Shown in pieces: positions 26,256-34,550 of a stretch of DNA of 58,366 nt. The stretch is taken from assembly GCA_905236305.1 (NCBI GenBank), contig CAJOPB010000233.1:1-58366 (forward strand). The letters run 5' to 3'. Positions within the stretch are counted from its first letter, which is position 1. Each line of letters begins with the position of its first letter. The position numbers and the translations under genes were made by a program. The notes beneath the pieces were generated by a model. The model saw only the letters and a list, made by a program, of their open reading frames with translations. It was not told the DNA's origin and did no database searches. This DNA is from an uncultured Oscillospiraceae bacterium (GTDB lineage Bacteria; Bacillota; Clostridia; Oscillospirales; Oscillospiraceae).

Positions 26256-27227
26256 TTATGCCATTGCTTCCTCGATTATCTTCAGATTTTGTTCCATGAT
26301 TCCCAGATAGCCGGCGCCGCCGGCGATCTGGGCCGCGGTGACGGACTGCATGGAGTCCAAAGCCAGAATCCGGGCAGAGTGTGCGGCGGTATTTTCCACC
26401 ACGGTCTCAGCCAGACGCGGGACGGGGCTCTCGGTGGTCAGCACCACGGGCAGCCCCAGTTCGTCCACCTTTCCCGCCAAAAACCGGACGGTTTCAAAGC
26501 TGGCCTCGGTCTCCGCCTCGCAGCCGGAGAAGGCGGCATAATAGCGCAGGCGGTAGTCCTCCAGCAGATAGCGGAAGGGGAACCGGTCGGCAAAGAGCAG
26601 CACGTCGGCCTGACGGTGAGACATGGTACGGGCCTGTTCCGTCGCCGTCCGGTAGGCGGCATCCAGGGCGTCCAGCTCCTGTGCATAGGCTGCGGCGCCG
26701 GCGGCGTATTCGGAGGCGTGCTCCGGAAACACCTGCGCCATGGCCTCCGCAATGGCGGCACAGCAGATTTCGGCATTTTTCAGGGAGAGCCAGATATGCT
26801 CGTCATACTCCCCCTCCTCCTCACCGGCGCCGGTCTGCATTCCCTCCACGGCCTCCTCCATTCTGGCGCTGTCCCCCAGAACATCCATGAGGTTTAGGGC
26901 AACCAGGTCCGGATTGGCCGCGTTTTTCAGTGCGTCCTCTACCCAGGCGTCGGACTCGCCGCCCACATAGATAAACAGCGAACAGGTGGAAATTTTGACA
27001 ACATCCTCCACGCTGGGCTGATAGGAATGCATATCTGTGCCGTTGTCCAGCAGCAGCGTAATCCCCTCCTCCGTTCCGGCGATATTCCGAGTCCAGTCAT
27101 AGAGGGGAAAGAGCGTGACCACCACTTCCTGCGTTCGCTGCGCCGCCGGTTCTGCTCCGCCGCTTCCGCAGCCGCCCAGCGCCGCCAGCAGGCAGAGGGC
27201 AAGCAGCGCGGCAATACTCCGTTTCAT
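26256..27227 (-). CDS. znuA: Zinc-binding lipoprotein ZnuA
   Basis: Cluster A-I substrate-binding protein of 323 aa. The signal peptide MKRSIAALLALCLLAALGGC ends in a lipobox, so the mature protein is anchored by a lipid on the cell surface. Metal-site text includes GTDMHSYQPS, a short acidic EEEGEYDEHIW loop (His/acidic zinc loop) and the later DRFPFRYLLEDY. The ORF track extends it to 27914, but that part is an antisense-like shadow. ATG 27227 has GGAGGG upstream and yields the signal peptide. It overlaps the regulator stop by four bases. Confidence 0.93.
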   Translation of the reverse strand: MKRSIAALLALCLLAALGGCGSGGAEPAAQRTQEVVVTLFPLYDWTRNIAGTEEGITLLLDNGTDMHSYQPSVEDVVKISTCSLFIYVGGESDAWVEDALKNAANPDLVALNLMDVLGDSARMEEAVEGMQTGAGEEEGEYDEHIWLSLKNAEICCAAIAEAMAQVFPEHASEYAAGAAAYAQELDALDAAYRTATEQARTMSHRQADVLLFADRFPFRYLLEDYRLRYYAAFSGCEAETEASFETVRFLAGKVDELGLPVVLTTESPVPRLAETVVENTAAHSARILALDSMQSVTAAQIAGGAGYLGIMEQNLKIIEEAMA

Positions 27228-27634
27228 CCGTCTTCCCTCCCTGCAGCCTGGCATTCCCGGCAAATGCCGTAGAGCACGCTCTCGCTCCGGTCGATCTGAA
27301 ACTGGTCGTTGCGCGCCACATCCCGGACCAGCTGCGCCGCCCCCAGGGCGTGCATGTGAAAGCTTCTGCCGCATCGGGTGCAGCTGAGATGGAGGCAGTT
27401 GCGGCAGTCCGCGGCATCCATATACTGAAAAAAGACCTCCCGGCTTCCGCTGCGGCTGAGCCGCCGCACCTTTCCCTCGGCCTCCAGGTCGGAGAGATTG
27501 CGATAGACCGCACTGGCGCTGATGGGTCCGTCCTGCATATCTGCGGCGATCTGCCCCGCACTCAGAGGCACATCCGGATGGGCCCGCAAATAGTCCAGCA
27601 GCAGCCGGCGCTGCCGGGTCATATATTTTTGCAT
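27224..27634 (-). CDS. Fur-family regulator, probably Zur
   Basis: A 136-aa winged-helix metalloregulator. The DNA-binding half ends with ASAVYRNLSDLEAEGKVRR. The C-terminal half has HLSCTRCGRSFHMH and a final CRECQ, i.e. two Cys pairs for structural zinc. Regulation of zinc uptake is inferred from its position as first gene of the znuACB operon (4-base overlap with znuA). A sigma-A promoter with an inverted repeat at the start site lies just upstream, so autoregulation is likely. Confidence 0.88.
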   Translation of the reverse strand: MQKYMTRQRRLLLDYLRAHPDVPLSAGQIAADMQDGPISASAVYRNLSDLEAEGKVRRLSRSGSREVFFQYMDAADCRNCLHLSCTRCGRSFHMHALGAAQLVRDVARNDQFQIDRSESVLYGICRECQAAGREDG

Positions 27635-27665
27635 CGAAGGATACCTCCCGGGGACGCATGGAATC

Positions 27666-27713
27666 TGCGAGAAATTCGCAAATTAAGATAGCACCTTTCC
27701 GGAGATTTGTCAA
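27666..27713 (-). promoter_or_regulatory. Promoter and palindromic operator of the zinc operon
   Basis: Minus strand TTGACA (27708-27713), a 17-base spacer and TATCTT (27685-27690). Directly downstream at the expected start site lies TGCGA-N5-TCGCA (27666-27680), a perfect interrupted palindrome suited to a dimeric repressor such as Zur. The operator identity is inferred from position. Confidence 0.6.
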
Positions 27714-27780
27714 TCCTTCTTTTTTCGCTCCGCTCCGGCTGCGAAACGGCCGCTGTTCCCCGCTGCAAAGAGCCGGGGTG

Positions 27781-27862
27781 AAAAAGCACCCGGCCGGGCT
27801 CTGCCGCCGTCCCCTCGAAAGGTCCCTTGGACGGCGTGCACAGAGCCCGGCCGGGCGTGCTT
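27781..27862 (-). terminator. Long-stem terminator of the radical SAM gene
   Basis: A very long hairpin: AAGCACGCCCGGCCGGGCTC on one side pairs with its complement (one bulge) and continues through GGACGGCG/CGCCGTCC, followed by a T-run (CTTTTTC) on the minus strand. It ends the transcript of 27911-28783. Confidence 0.75.
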
Positions 27863-27910
27863 GTAACGCGGCGTTTCTGATGAAAGCATTTAACCAGAAA
27901 ATCGTATCAG

Positions 27911-28783
27911 TCAAAAAATTCTGTGGAGATCAAAGGGTTCAAATATTACCCGGCGATAGGCGTCTACATCCATCACGGTGCCATCCCAGTCAGAGTGGAG
28001 CGTGCCGTCCTGCTTGATGAGCACATCGTAGAGAATGTCCCAGGTCTGGCCGTCGGGGTCTGTGTCCACAATCGTGGAATAGGGCAGGGTCTTGTGGTAG
28101 GAGACCAGATGGTCGCCGTCAACAAATTCATAATTGCACCGGATGCGGCAGCCCTCCAGCAGCGTGGGACGCAGTATGCTGCGCAGATCCGCAAGGATAC
28201 TGTCCCCCTCCTCGGTGTAAAGGCTCTCCAGCGTAATCTTGGTATAGTCCGAGCGAAACTGGATGGGAACCCGGTATTTCCCAAAGCGGCGCACAAAGCG
28301 CAGGAGCTTCTCCGGCGGATGGTCCCCAAACAGCACGCAGTTGATGCGGGTGGGCACCCGGATGCCGCTGAAGATATGGTCTGCGCACTCCTCCACATAT
28401 TTATAGAGGTGGCGCGAAACATTGACGCAGGTGAGCTTGTCCCCGTTGCCGTTCAAAAATTCGGCCAGCTCCCGCTCGTCCCGGCCCTGAAAGACCGGAA
28501 GCGTGGTGTTGATAAACACCCGGTGGGTGGCGGGCACGCTGTCCAGCAGCAGCTGCAGCGCGTCCAGATCTGCCAGCGGCTCTCCGCCGGTAAAGACAAA
28601 ATCGCAGAAGGGCGTGATCTCGTCCATCGTGCGTATGCTGTCCATGATTTTTTCCAGGCTGAAGCCGTGGGGATCGGCATACTCGGCCTTGTTGATACAA
28701 AAAGGGCAGTGATTGCCGCAGTCGTAGGGTACAAATACGGTGACGGTGGCGCCGCCGGTTCTGGTCTTGTAAGGATGACTCAT
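27911..28783 (-). CDS. Radical SAM protein of unknown substrate
   Basis: A 290-aa cytoplasmic iron-sulfur protein. The 4Fe-4S/SAM motif is CGNHCPFC near residue 22, followed by FTGGEPL near residue 64 (SAM-binding GGE). The C-terminal half has RIRCNYEFVDGDHLVSYHKTL and no obvious second cluster motif. It is not NrdG or QueE by length or flanking text, though the short fold resembles activase-type members. It stands between the zinc operon and a zinc-ribbon membrane protein whose stop is 45 bases upstream, so the two may share a transcript. No specific function is claimed. Confidence 0.85.
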   Translation of the reverse strand: MSHPYKTRTGGATVTVFVPYDCGNHCPFCINKAEYADPHGFSLEKIMDSIRTMDEITPFCDFVFTGGEPLADLDALQLLLDSVPATHRVFINTTLPVFQGRDERELAEFLNGNGDKLTCVNVSRHLYKYVEECADHIFSGIRVPTRINCVLFGDHPPEKLLRFVRRFGKYRVPIQFRSDYTKITLESLYTEEGDSILADLRSILRPTLLEGCRIRCNYEFVDGDHLVSYHKTLPYSTIVDTDPDGQTWDILYDVLIKQDGTLHSDWDGTVMDVDAYRRVIFEPFDLHRIF

Positions 28784-28828
28784 GCTGTTTCCTCTCTATG
28801 CTGCAACGGATGCGGGGGGTGGCTGTGC

Positions 28829-30625
28829 TCATTCTCCCTCTGCCGGGGCGGCCTCCCCGGTCTCCGGGGCAGCGGTTTCCGTTTCGGAATCCGAAACGGG
28901 CGGAGCTGTTACCTCACCCTCCAGATATTTGGTGATGGTGGGTCCGCAGAAGCCGTGGTAGCAATAGCCGTTGTCCGCAGTGCGGACAGAATAGTCGTTG
29001 GTAAATCGCAGTGTCAGGCGCTGGCAGCCGGAGATGTCCACGGAGATGGGGATGGTCTCCTCCGTGGGATGCTCCAGGGTCTCAGAGGAATATACCTCCT
29101 GCCCGTCGCAGATGACCGTAAAGGAGCCTCCGGCCTTTACATCGTCGTCCCGCCGCACTGCCAGGGTACCGCGGAGCTGGTCATAGACGCCATTGAGAAT
29201 AAAGGTGAGCTCCGCCTCGTTTTCGCCCCAGACCCAGCCCTTTTCATAGCTGGTGCCGTCCAGCCCTTCAAAGGGGCTGGTGCTGCGGAAGATCGTGCCC
29301 TGCTTGTCCACATATTCCATCTCCGCCAGGGACACGGGCAGCCAGGCGGACAGTTCTTCAAGACAGGCCTGAATGCCGGGGGTCTCCCGGGTCCGCAGGG
29401 CCTTCTTCAGCTCGGCCACGATCTCAGGCAGGTTGTCCCGCCGGCCGGCAAACCGCGTATTGGCCTCGGCAACGATGAAATCGGTATAACGCTTTTCCAG
29501 CGCAGCAATGGCCGCATCCAGCTCCTCCGCCTGTACGTCCGGATCGTTCCGCTTCTCCTCCAGCAGATCGAAGGCCTCGGCGTGCCGGCCCTGGTCAAAC
29601 AGCTCGTTTGCCTGGGCAGCGGCGTCGTCCACCTCCTTGTCCTGCGCCAGCTCCAGATAGCGCGCCTCCGCCTCGGTCATTGCATCGGTGGTGTAGTCAA
29701 AGCGCTCCATGGCTGTGCGCAAAATCTGGGCGGCGCCGGAATAATTCTGCTCGCCGGCCTTTGCGCTTGCCCGCTCCAGTGCATCCTTTTCATAGAGCTC
29801 ATAGGTGGCGCTCAGCTTGTAATCCAGCTGCTCGTGATACACGTCAAAGCTCAGGAGCACCCGCTCTCCGTTTTTCAAAGTCTGCAAAGCGGAGACATAG
29901 TCCCGGGACTGGATGAACACATCCGCCTCGCTGAGCACACTGTCGGCATAGCGGTTGAGGCTCTCCCTGGCCTGCTCCTGGGCCTCCGCATAGGCGGAAT
30001 CCTCCGGCAGCACCAGCAGATACTCCTCCCGCGCCGCCAGAAATTCCCCGTTCCGGCTCAATTCCTCCGCCTTATCCATATGCTCCTGGGAGAGGTTGAG
30101 TGCGCGAAATGCCTCGATCTCATCGTTCAGAAGTGCCTCCGCGGTCTCCCCCAGGGCGCCCAGCTTGCCCAGAGCGCTGGCGGCCTCGTCCGCGGTGAGC
30201 TCATGGCGTCCAAATTGCTCCACTACCGTACCTGCGGCCCGCTTCGCCGCCCGCAGAATGGTGTCATCCTGCTCGCCTGTGGCCAGGCGGGTATTGCCCC
30301 AATAGAGCTCCAGCGCCTGATCATAGTTCCCCGCGCCGATGGCGCGGACAACCCGATGGGCAGGCTGAATATAGAGAATAAAGCACACAGCCAGCGCCAC
30401 CACAACCACGGCGGCGGCAATATAGGCCATCAGCTGCTTCTGGCTCCGGGTGGGCTTGGGCCGCTCCTTTTTCGGCTTTTCCTCAGCGGTTTTCCAGCCC
30501 TCGGTCTCCGCCGTCATTCGGGTGAACAGCGCAGCGCCGTCCTCGGTTGCGGTGCCGCCGCAGTCGGGACACAGCTCCACGCCGTCCGGCAGCGCTTTTC
30601 CGCAGTTTGCACAGTATTTAGCCAT
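28829..30625 (-). CDS. Zinc-ribbon, single-pass membrane protein with helical repeats and an NPCBM-like C-terminal domain
   Basis: A 598-aa protein: N-terminal zinc ribbon MAKYCANCGKALPDGVELCPDCGG, a basic linker, one membrane helix at about residues 63-85, then a long helical repeat region (about 90-410) of TPR-like units (YDQALELY, FLAAREEYL, YVSALQTLKNG). About 430-560 is a beta-rich domain resembling NPCBM/NEW2 (TSYEKGWVWGENEAELTFILNG, DISGCQRLTLRF). The acidic tail is probably disordered. The helix would place the ribbon inside and the rest outside the cell. The ORF track start at 30721 is unlikely; ATG 30625 has AAGGAG upstream. Function unknown; the last domain suggests glycan or envelope contact. 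Confidence 0.8.
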   Translation of the reverse strand: MAKYCANCGKALPDGVELCPDCGGTATEDGAALFTRMTAETEGWKTAEEKPKKERPKPTRSQKQLMAYIAAAVVVVALAVCFILYIQPAHRVVRAIGAGNYDQALELYWGNTRLATGEQDDTILRAAKRAAGTVVEQFGRHELTADEAASALGKLGALGETAEALLNDEIEAFRALNLSQEHMDKAEELSRNGEFLAAREEYLLVLPEDSAYAEAQEQARESLNRYADSVLSEADVFIQSRDYVSALQTLKNGERVLLSFDVYHEQLDYKLSATYELYEKDALERASAKAGEQNYSGAAQILRTAMERFDYTTDAMTEAEARYLELAQDKEVDDAAAQANELFDQGRHAEAFDLLEEKRNDPDVQAEELDAAIAALEKRYTDFIVAEANTRFAGRRDNLPEIVAELKKALRTRETPGIQACLEELSAWLPVSLAEMEYVDKQGTIFRSTSPFEGLDGTSYEKGWVWGENEAELTFILNGVYDQLRGTLAVRRDDDVKAGGSFTVICDGQEVYSSETLEHPTEETIPISVDISGCQRLTLRFTNDYSVRTADNGYCYHGFCGPTITKYLEGEVTAPPVSDSETETAAPETGEAAPAEGE

Positions 30626-31002
30626 AGCTTCTCCTTTTTTGCGGCGTCTCCCTTCGGAGGGCTCTCCGCCACGCTGCTTCGAGAACATGGCGTCTCTCCC
30701 CGGCAGGGAGCGGCGCGGCATTCCCGCCTTGCGCGCCGGAAAATCCGGGCACAGTCGTATCAGAGTATTGCATTTTGGATACTACACACAAAATGCATCA
30801 TTTTTAATGCGAATTTGCCCGACTTTTTGAAATATTGCCCTGTGGCTTCTCCTGTGGCTTCTGTTTATTTCCAAACGCGGCGCTGTCATGGGGCATTCTC
30901 CCGCGGCAGGGCGCTCCCGGCACGGGGAAAAGCATCAGAGGGAGGGCGGACCCCGGACGGGTTTCCGCCTTCCCTCACAGCTTTATTTCAACAGAGACGC
31001 GC
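30626..31002. other. Intergenic region with an inverted repeat and the sugar-operon terminator
   Basis: This 377-base gap has no gene. At 30769-30797 is a perfect 9-bp inverted repeat (TGCATTTTG, 11-base spacer, CAAAATGCA) upstream of the zinc-ribbon gene, a possible operator. At 30938-30976 is a 13-bp stem GAGGGAGGGCGGA/TCCGCCTTCCCTC that ends the ABC permease transcript on the minus strand, with a weak T-run after it. I found no clear promoter. Confidence 0.5.
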
Positions 31003-31848
31003 TTATCCCTTGACCGCGCCGGCTGCGACACCCTTGATGATGTGCTTCTGGCACAGCAGATACACCACGATGATGGGGATGATGCTGAGCATAATCACCG
31101 CCATGGTGGCGCCCAGATCCACGCTGCCGTAGCTGCCCTTGAGATACTGTACGTGAATGGGAATCGTCATATACTTGGTGCGGTCGAGCACCAGATAGGG
31201 CAGCAGATAGTCATTCCATACCCACATGGTCTCCAGAATCCCCACAGAGATCAGGGAGGGCTTGAGCATGGGCAGCACGATCAGAAAGAAGGTGCGCACC
31301 GGACCGCAGCCGTCGATGGCGGCGGCCTCCTCAATCTCCAGCGGCAGACTCTTGACAAAGCCGGAGAACATGAAGATGGCAAGTCCCGCGCCAAAGCCCA
31401 GATAGATAATGGGGATGGTCCAGGGGGTGTTGAGCTTCAGCGCATCCGCCGTGGAGGAGAGGGTGAACATCACCATCTGAAAGGGGACGATCATGCTGAA
31501 CAGGCAGAGATAATAGAAGAAACGAGCAAATCTGCTGTTAACCCGGGAGATGTACCAGGCGCTCATGGAGGTGAACAACAAAATCAAAATCACGCTGACC
31601 ACCGTGATAAACACGCTGAAGCCCACGCTCTTGAGGAAGGGGTAGTTGCCGAAGGTCATGCCCTTGGCATAGTTGTCAAAGCCCACAAAGCTCTCGCTGT
31701 CGGGCAGGGCAAAGGCGTCGAGGTTGATGGCATTGTTGGATTTGAAGGAGTTGATCAGCACCTCGAAGATGGGCATAATCCACACCAGGCAGAGGAGAAT
31801 AAATACGATCGTAAAAACGGTGGCTCCGGTCTTGGCCTGTTTTTTCAT
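31003..31848 (-). CDS. Sugar ABC transporter permease (MalG type)
   Basis: A 281-aa CUT1-type permease with six membrane helices. The ATPase-contact (EAA) loop is EIEEAAAIDGCGPVRTFFLIVLPMLKPS. The protein ends with GVAAGAVKG, typical of MalG-like permeases. ATG 31848 overlaps the stop of the partner permease (TGATG) and has GGAGG upstream. No ATPase gene is present, so the transporter probably uses a shared MsmK-type ATPase encoded elsewhere. Substrate unknown; an oligosaccharide is typical for the family. Confidence 0.92.
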   Translation of the reverse strand: MKKQAKTGATVFTIVFILLCLVWIMPIFEVLINSFKSNNAINLDAFALPDSESFVGFDNYAKGMTFGNYPFLKSVGFSVFITVVSVILILLFTSMSAWYISRVNSRFARFFYYLCLFSMIVPFQMVMFTLSSTADALKLNTPWTIPIIYLGFGAGLAIFMFSGFVKSLPLEIEEAAAIDGCGPVRTFFLIVLPMLKPSLISVGILETMWVWNDYLLPYLVLDRTKYMTIPIHVQYLKGSYGSVDLGATMAVIMLSIIPIIVVYLLCQKHIIKGVAAGAVKG

Positions 31849-32765
31849 CACTGCTGCACCTCCCTGCTTCTTGTTGCGGTCTGCTGGGCGATGGCCAGCA
31901 CGGCCACCAGAATAAAGAATACCACGGCCTTGGCCTGGGCCGCGCCGTGCCAGTTCTTGCTGATATTATAGGTGGAATAGATGTTCAGGGCCAGCAGCTC
32001 CGTCATATTCACCTTTGCCCCGTCCATCATAACGCTGGGGGCGCCCCCGGTGAGGGCCAGATTCTGGTCAAAGAGCTTGAAGCTGTTGGTCAGGGTCAGA
32101 AAGGTGCAGATGGTGATGGAGGGCATAACGTTGGGAATGGTCACCTTCCACAATGTCTGCCACTTGTCCGCCCCGTCGATCTTGGCGGCCTCCATCATAT
32201 CCTCCGGCACTGCCTGGAGTCCGGCGATGTAAATGATCATCATGTAGCCGATCTGCTGCCAGGCCACAAGAATCACCAGACCCCAGAAGCCATAGGTGGC
32301 ATTGGCGGTAAGATATGTGCTGTAGCCCTTCAGCACCGCATCGAAGATCATGGACCAGATATAACCGAGCACCACGCCGCCGATGAGGTTCGGCATGAAA
32401 AACACGGTGCGAAACACATTGCTGCCCCGCAGTCCCTGGGTCAGGAAGTAGGCGATGGCAAAGGCCAGCACATTGATCAGAACGATGGACACCACCGCAA
32501 AGGCCGCAGTATTCCAGAAGGCATGCTGAAAGCCCGCGTCTCCAAACGCCTTGACATAGTTGGAAAAGCCCACCCAGGTGGCGTCTCTGGGCGTGTTGAA
32601 GTTGCAGAAGGAGAGATAAATTCCCTGCAAAAAGGGCCAGATGAAGCCAATGGCAAAGCAGAGAAAGGTGGGAAGGATAAACAGGGGGAACCAGCGCTGA
32701 ATGGGACGGCGGATCAGCATACTGTTGACGCTGCTGCCGTCATACTTCTTTTTCTTTTTGAGCAA
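31848..32765 (-). CDS. Sugar ABC transporter permease (MalF type)
   Basis: About 305 aa, six helices, with the EAA loop EDMMEAAKIDGADKWQTLWKVTIPNVMPS. The ORF track begins at 32930, but the first 55 residues there look non-coding. TTG 32765 (leading into a Lys-rich stretch and YDGSSVN) has GAGGGG nine bases upstream and is the best start; ATG 32720 is an alternative with no ribosome site. It pairs with the MalG-type permease that it overlaps. Hairpins separate it from the binding-protein gene. Confidence 0.85.
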   Translation of the reverse strand: MLKKKKKYDGSSVNSMLIRRPIQRWFPLFILPTFLCFAIGFIWPFLQGIYLSFCNFNTPRDATWVGFSNYVKAFGDAGFQHAFWNTAAFAVVSIVLINVLAFAIAYFLTQGLRGSNVFRTVFFMPNLIGGVVLGYIWSMIFDAVLKGYSTYLTANATYGFWGLVILVAWQQIGYMMIIYIAGLQAVPEDMMEAAKIDGADKWQTLWKVTIPNVMPSITICTFLTLTNSFKLFDQNLALTGGAPSVMMDGAKVNMTELLALNIYSTYNISKNWHGAAQAKAVVFFILVAVLAIAQQTATRSREVQQ

Positions 32766-32946
32766 GAAAATCAACCCCTCTTTTCCGCTCCCGCGCACAT
32801 GGAAATGCCCCGGCAGGCCGGGAAAGAAGGAACACGCTGCCGCCCGCTCCCGGAGCGGGAACCGCAGCCATTCTTCCATCCGCCCCCACATTTCGATCTG
32901 CGCGGGAGACATATTTCGGCAAAAAAGCAAAAATAATACCGGTCTT

Positions 32947-33039
32947 CATTGGGGGCAGGCCGCGACCAGCCCCCAATGAGACTGCAGACAAAGCCTCGCA
33001 GCGTTCGCATTTGGGGGACGGGCGCAGCCCGCCCCCCAA
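32947..33039 (-). other. Two intercistronic hairpins between binding protein and permease genes
   Basis: The 323-base gap between the lipoprotein gene and the permease gene holds two hairpins: 33011-33039 (TTGGGGG/CCCCCAA with an inner GC stem) and 32947-32978 (CATTGGGGG/CCCCCAATG). The second is followed at a distance by T-rich sequence on the minus strand. Partial termination or 3' protection here would keep binding-protein levels above permease levels. Nothing else is seen in the gap. Confidence 0.5.
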
Positions 33040-33088
33040 AACGCAGCGATCGAAGGAATTTGCAGGAAAATTTGCTTTTTCAGCCGGG

Positions 33089-34492
33089 TCAGCCATTCAC
33101 CACATTGTACTCATAGGCCCAGCCGTCCACAAAGGCGGAGACGACCTGCTCCCAGTTGGCGTCAGACTGGTCGGCGGAATACGCGGTCAGCGCAGTGACC
33201 ACAGTGGCGCGCCAGCTGTCCACATTGGGTGTGTAGTTAAAGGCCCAGGTCACGGCGTAGTTGCCCTTGCTCAGGAGGTCCGCGCCGGCGGCGGAGAAGC
33301 CGTTTTCAGAGGCGGGAGCCTTCTTGAAGGGGATATCGCCGATGCTGCTGAGGGTGGCAAGTCCGGCGTCAGAGGTGACGCACCAGTACAGGAAGTCCAG
33401 GGTGGCCTGCTGATCGGCCTCGGGGGCGTGGGAATTGACCGCAAGGCAGTTCTCCGTGCCGGAGCACAGGCCGGCCTTCTCCTCACCGGCAACGCCGCAG
33501 TAGATGGGGATCATGGTGATGTCGTCGGGATTGAGGCCAAAGGTATTGGTCATGGCATCCCACTCCCAGGTGCCGTTCTGATAGAACACGGCCTTGCCCT
33601 CACCGAACTCGGCCTCGGCCTGGTCGCCGGTTGCGGTGGACAGGCTGGACTTGACAGCGGAGGCGTTGTCAATATAGAGGTCCCAGATGTTGCGGTAATT
33701 GTCCAGATATTTGCCGGTGATGGTGGCCGGGGTATCGGTAATGCCGTCGTCCCGGAACTCATAAAACAGAGGCATGTTGCTCAGGTGGCCGGAGAAGCGC
33801 CAGGAGGAGCTTCCATCCAGGCCGGCGGAGGTAAAGGCGTCAAAGCCCAGCTCACCGGCGCGGGCGTGGATGTCCTCACATACGGCCTTGAGGGAGGCGA
33901 AGTCGGTGATCTCATCCAGGCTGTGGCCGGCCTCGGCCAGAAGGGCCTTGTTCACGATGATTCCGAAGGATTCATAAATCCAGCCCAGGGACTTGGTCTC
34001 GCCGGCTTCATTTTTGAGGTTGAAATCTGTGGTAGTCAGCTCGTCCATCACGGCGGTGCCGTCCAGAGTCAGGCAATAATCCTCCCAGTCCCGCAGGGAA
34101 GCGCCGTTGCCCACATTGATCAGAGTGGGCGCCTCGCTCTTGGCCATTTCGGCGTTGAGCGTGGTGTCATAGCTGCCGGAGGCGGCGGTGACAATCTTCA
34201 CGGGAACGCCGGTCTCCTCGGTGTAGGTCTTGGCGAGAGCCTGCAGCGCCTCATCGGCCTCAGGCTTCATGTTCAGCCAGTAGACCTTGCCGGTGGAGGA
34301 ATCGCCGGAGGCGGGAGCGGCGGAGGAGCCGCTGTCGCTGGATGCGGGGGCAGAGGAGGTATTGCTGCTGCTGCTGTTGCTGCTGCCGGCGGGGGCACTG
34401 CTGCCGCTGCCGGAGGCGCTCTGGCTGCCGCCGCAGGCGGCCAGCGCAAGGATCATGACCAGCGCCAGGGTCATCGCAAGGATCTTTTTCAT
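33089..34492 (-). CDS. Sugar ABC transporter substrate-binding lipoprotein
   Basis: A 467-aa CUT1-type solute-binding protein. The signal peptide ends in the lipobox LALAAC; a long Ser/Gly/Ala linker (about residues 24-66) tethers the domain. The mature part has the usual two-lobe text (GASLRDWEDYCLTLDG, FGEGKAVFYQNGTWEWDAM, AVNSHAPEADQQATLDFLYW). It is placed after a LacI-type regulator and before two permeases, forming one operon. Substrate cannot be named. Confidence 0.93.
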   Translation of the reverse strand: MKKILAMTLALVMILALAACGGSQSASGSGSSAPAGSSNSSSSNTSSAPASSDSGSSAAPASGDSSTGKVYWLNMKPEADEALQALAKTYTEETGVPVKIVTAASGSYDTTLNAEMAKSEAPTLINVGNGASLRDWEDYCLTLDGTAVMDELTTTDFNLKNEAGETKSLGWIYESFGIIVNKALLAEAGHSLDEITDFASLKAVCEDIHARAGELGFDAFTSAGLDGSSSWRFSGHLSNMPLFYEFRDDGITDTPATITGKYLDNYRNIWDLYIDNASAVKSSLSTATGDQAEAEFGEGKAVFYQNGTWEWDAMTNTFGLNPDDITMIPIYCGVAGEEKAGLCSGTENCLAVNSHAPEADQQATLDFLYWCVTSDAGLATLSSIGDIPFKKAPASENGFSAAGADLLSKGNYAVTWAFNYTPNVDSWRATVVTALTAYSADQSDANWEQVVSAFVDGWAYEYNVVNG

Positions 34493-34550
34493 TGTCTTGA
34501 TGCTCTCCTTTTTAAATAATGTATTTTTTACATCCCGTCGGATGCAAAAA

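Noticed and set aside
27228-27914. N-terminal extension of the znuA ORF to 27914
   Set aside because: It overlaps the Fur-family gene in another frame and the terminator. The signal peptide and ribosome site place the start at 27227.
27923-31132. 1069-aa plus-strand ORF
   Set aside because: Antisense shadow of the radical SAM and zinc-ribbon genes; it crosses terminators and ends inside a permease gene.
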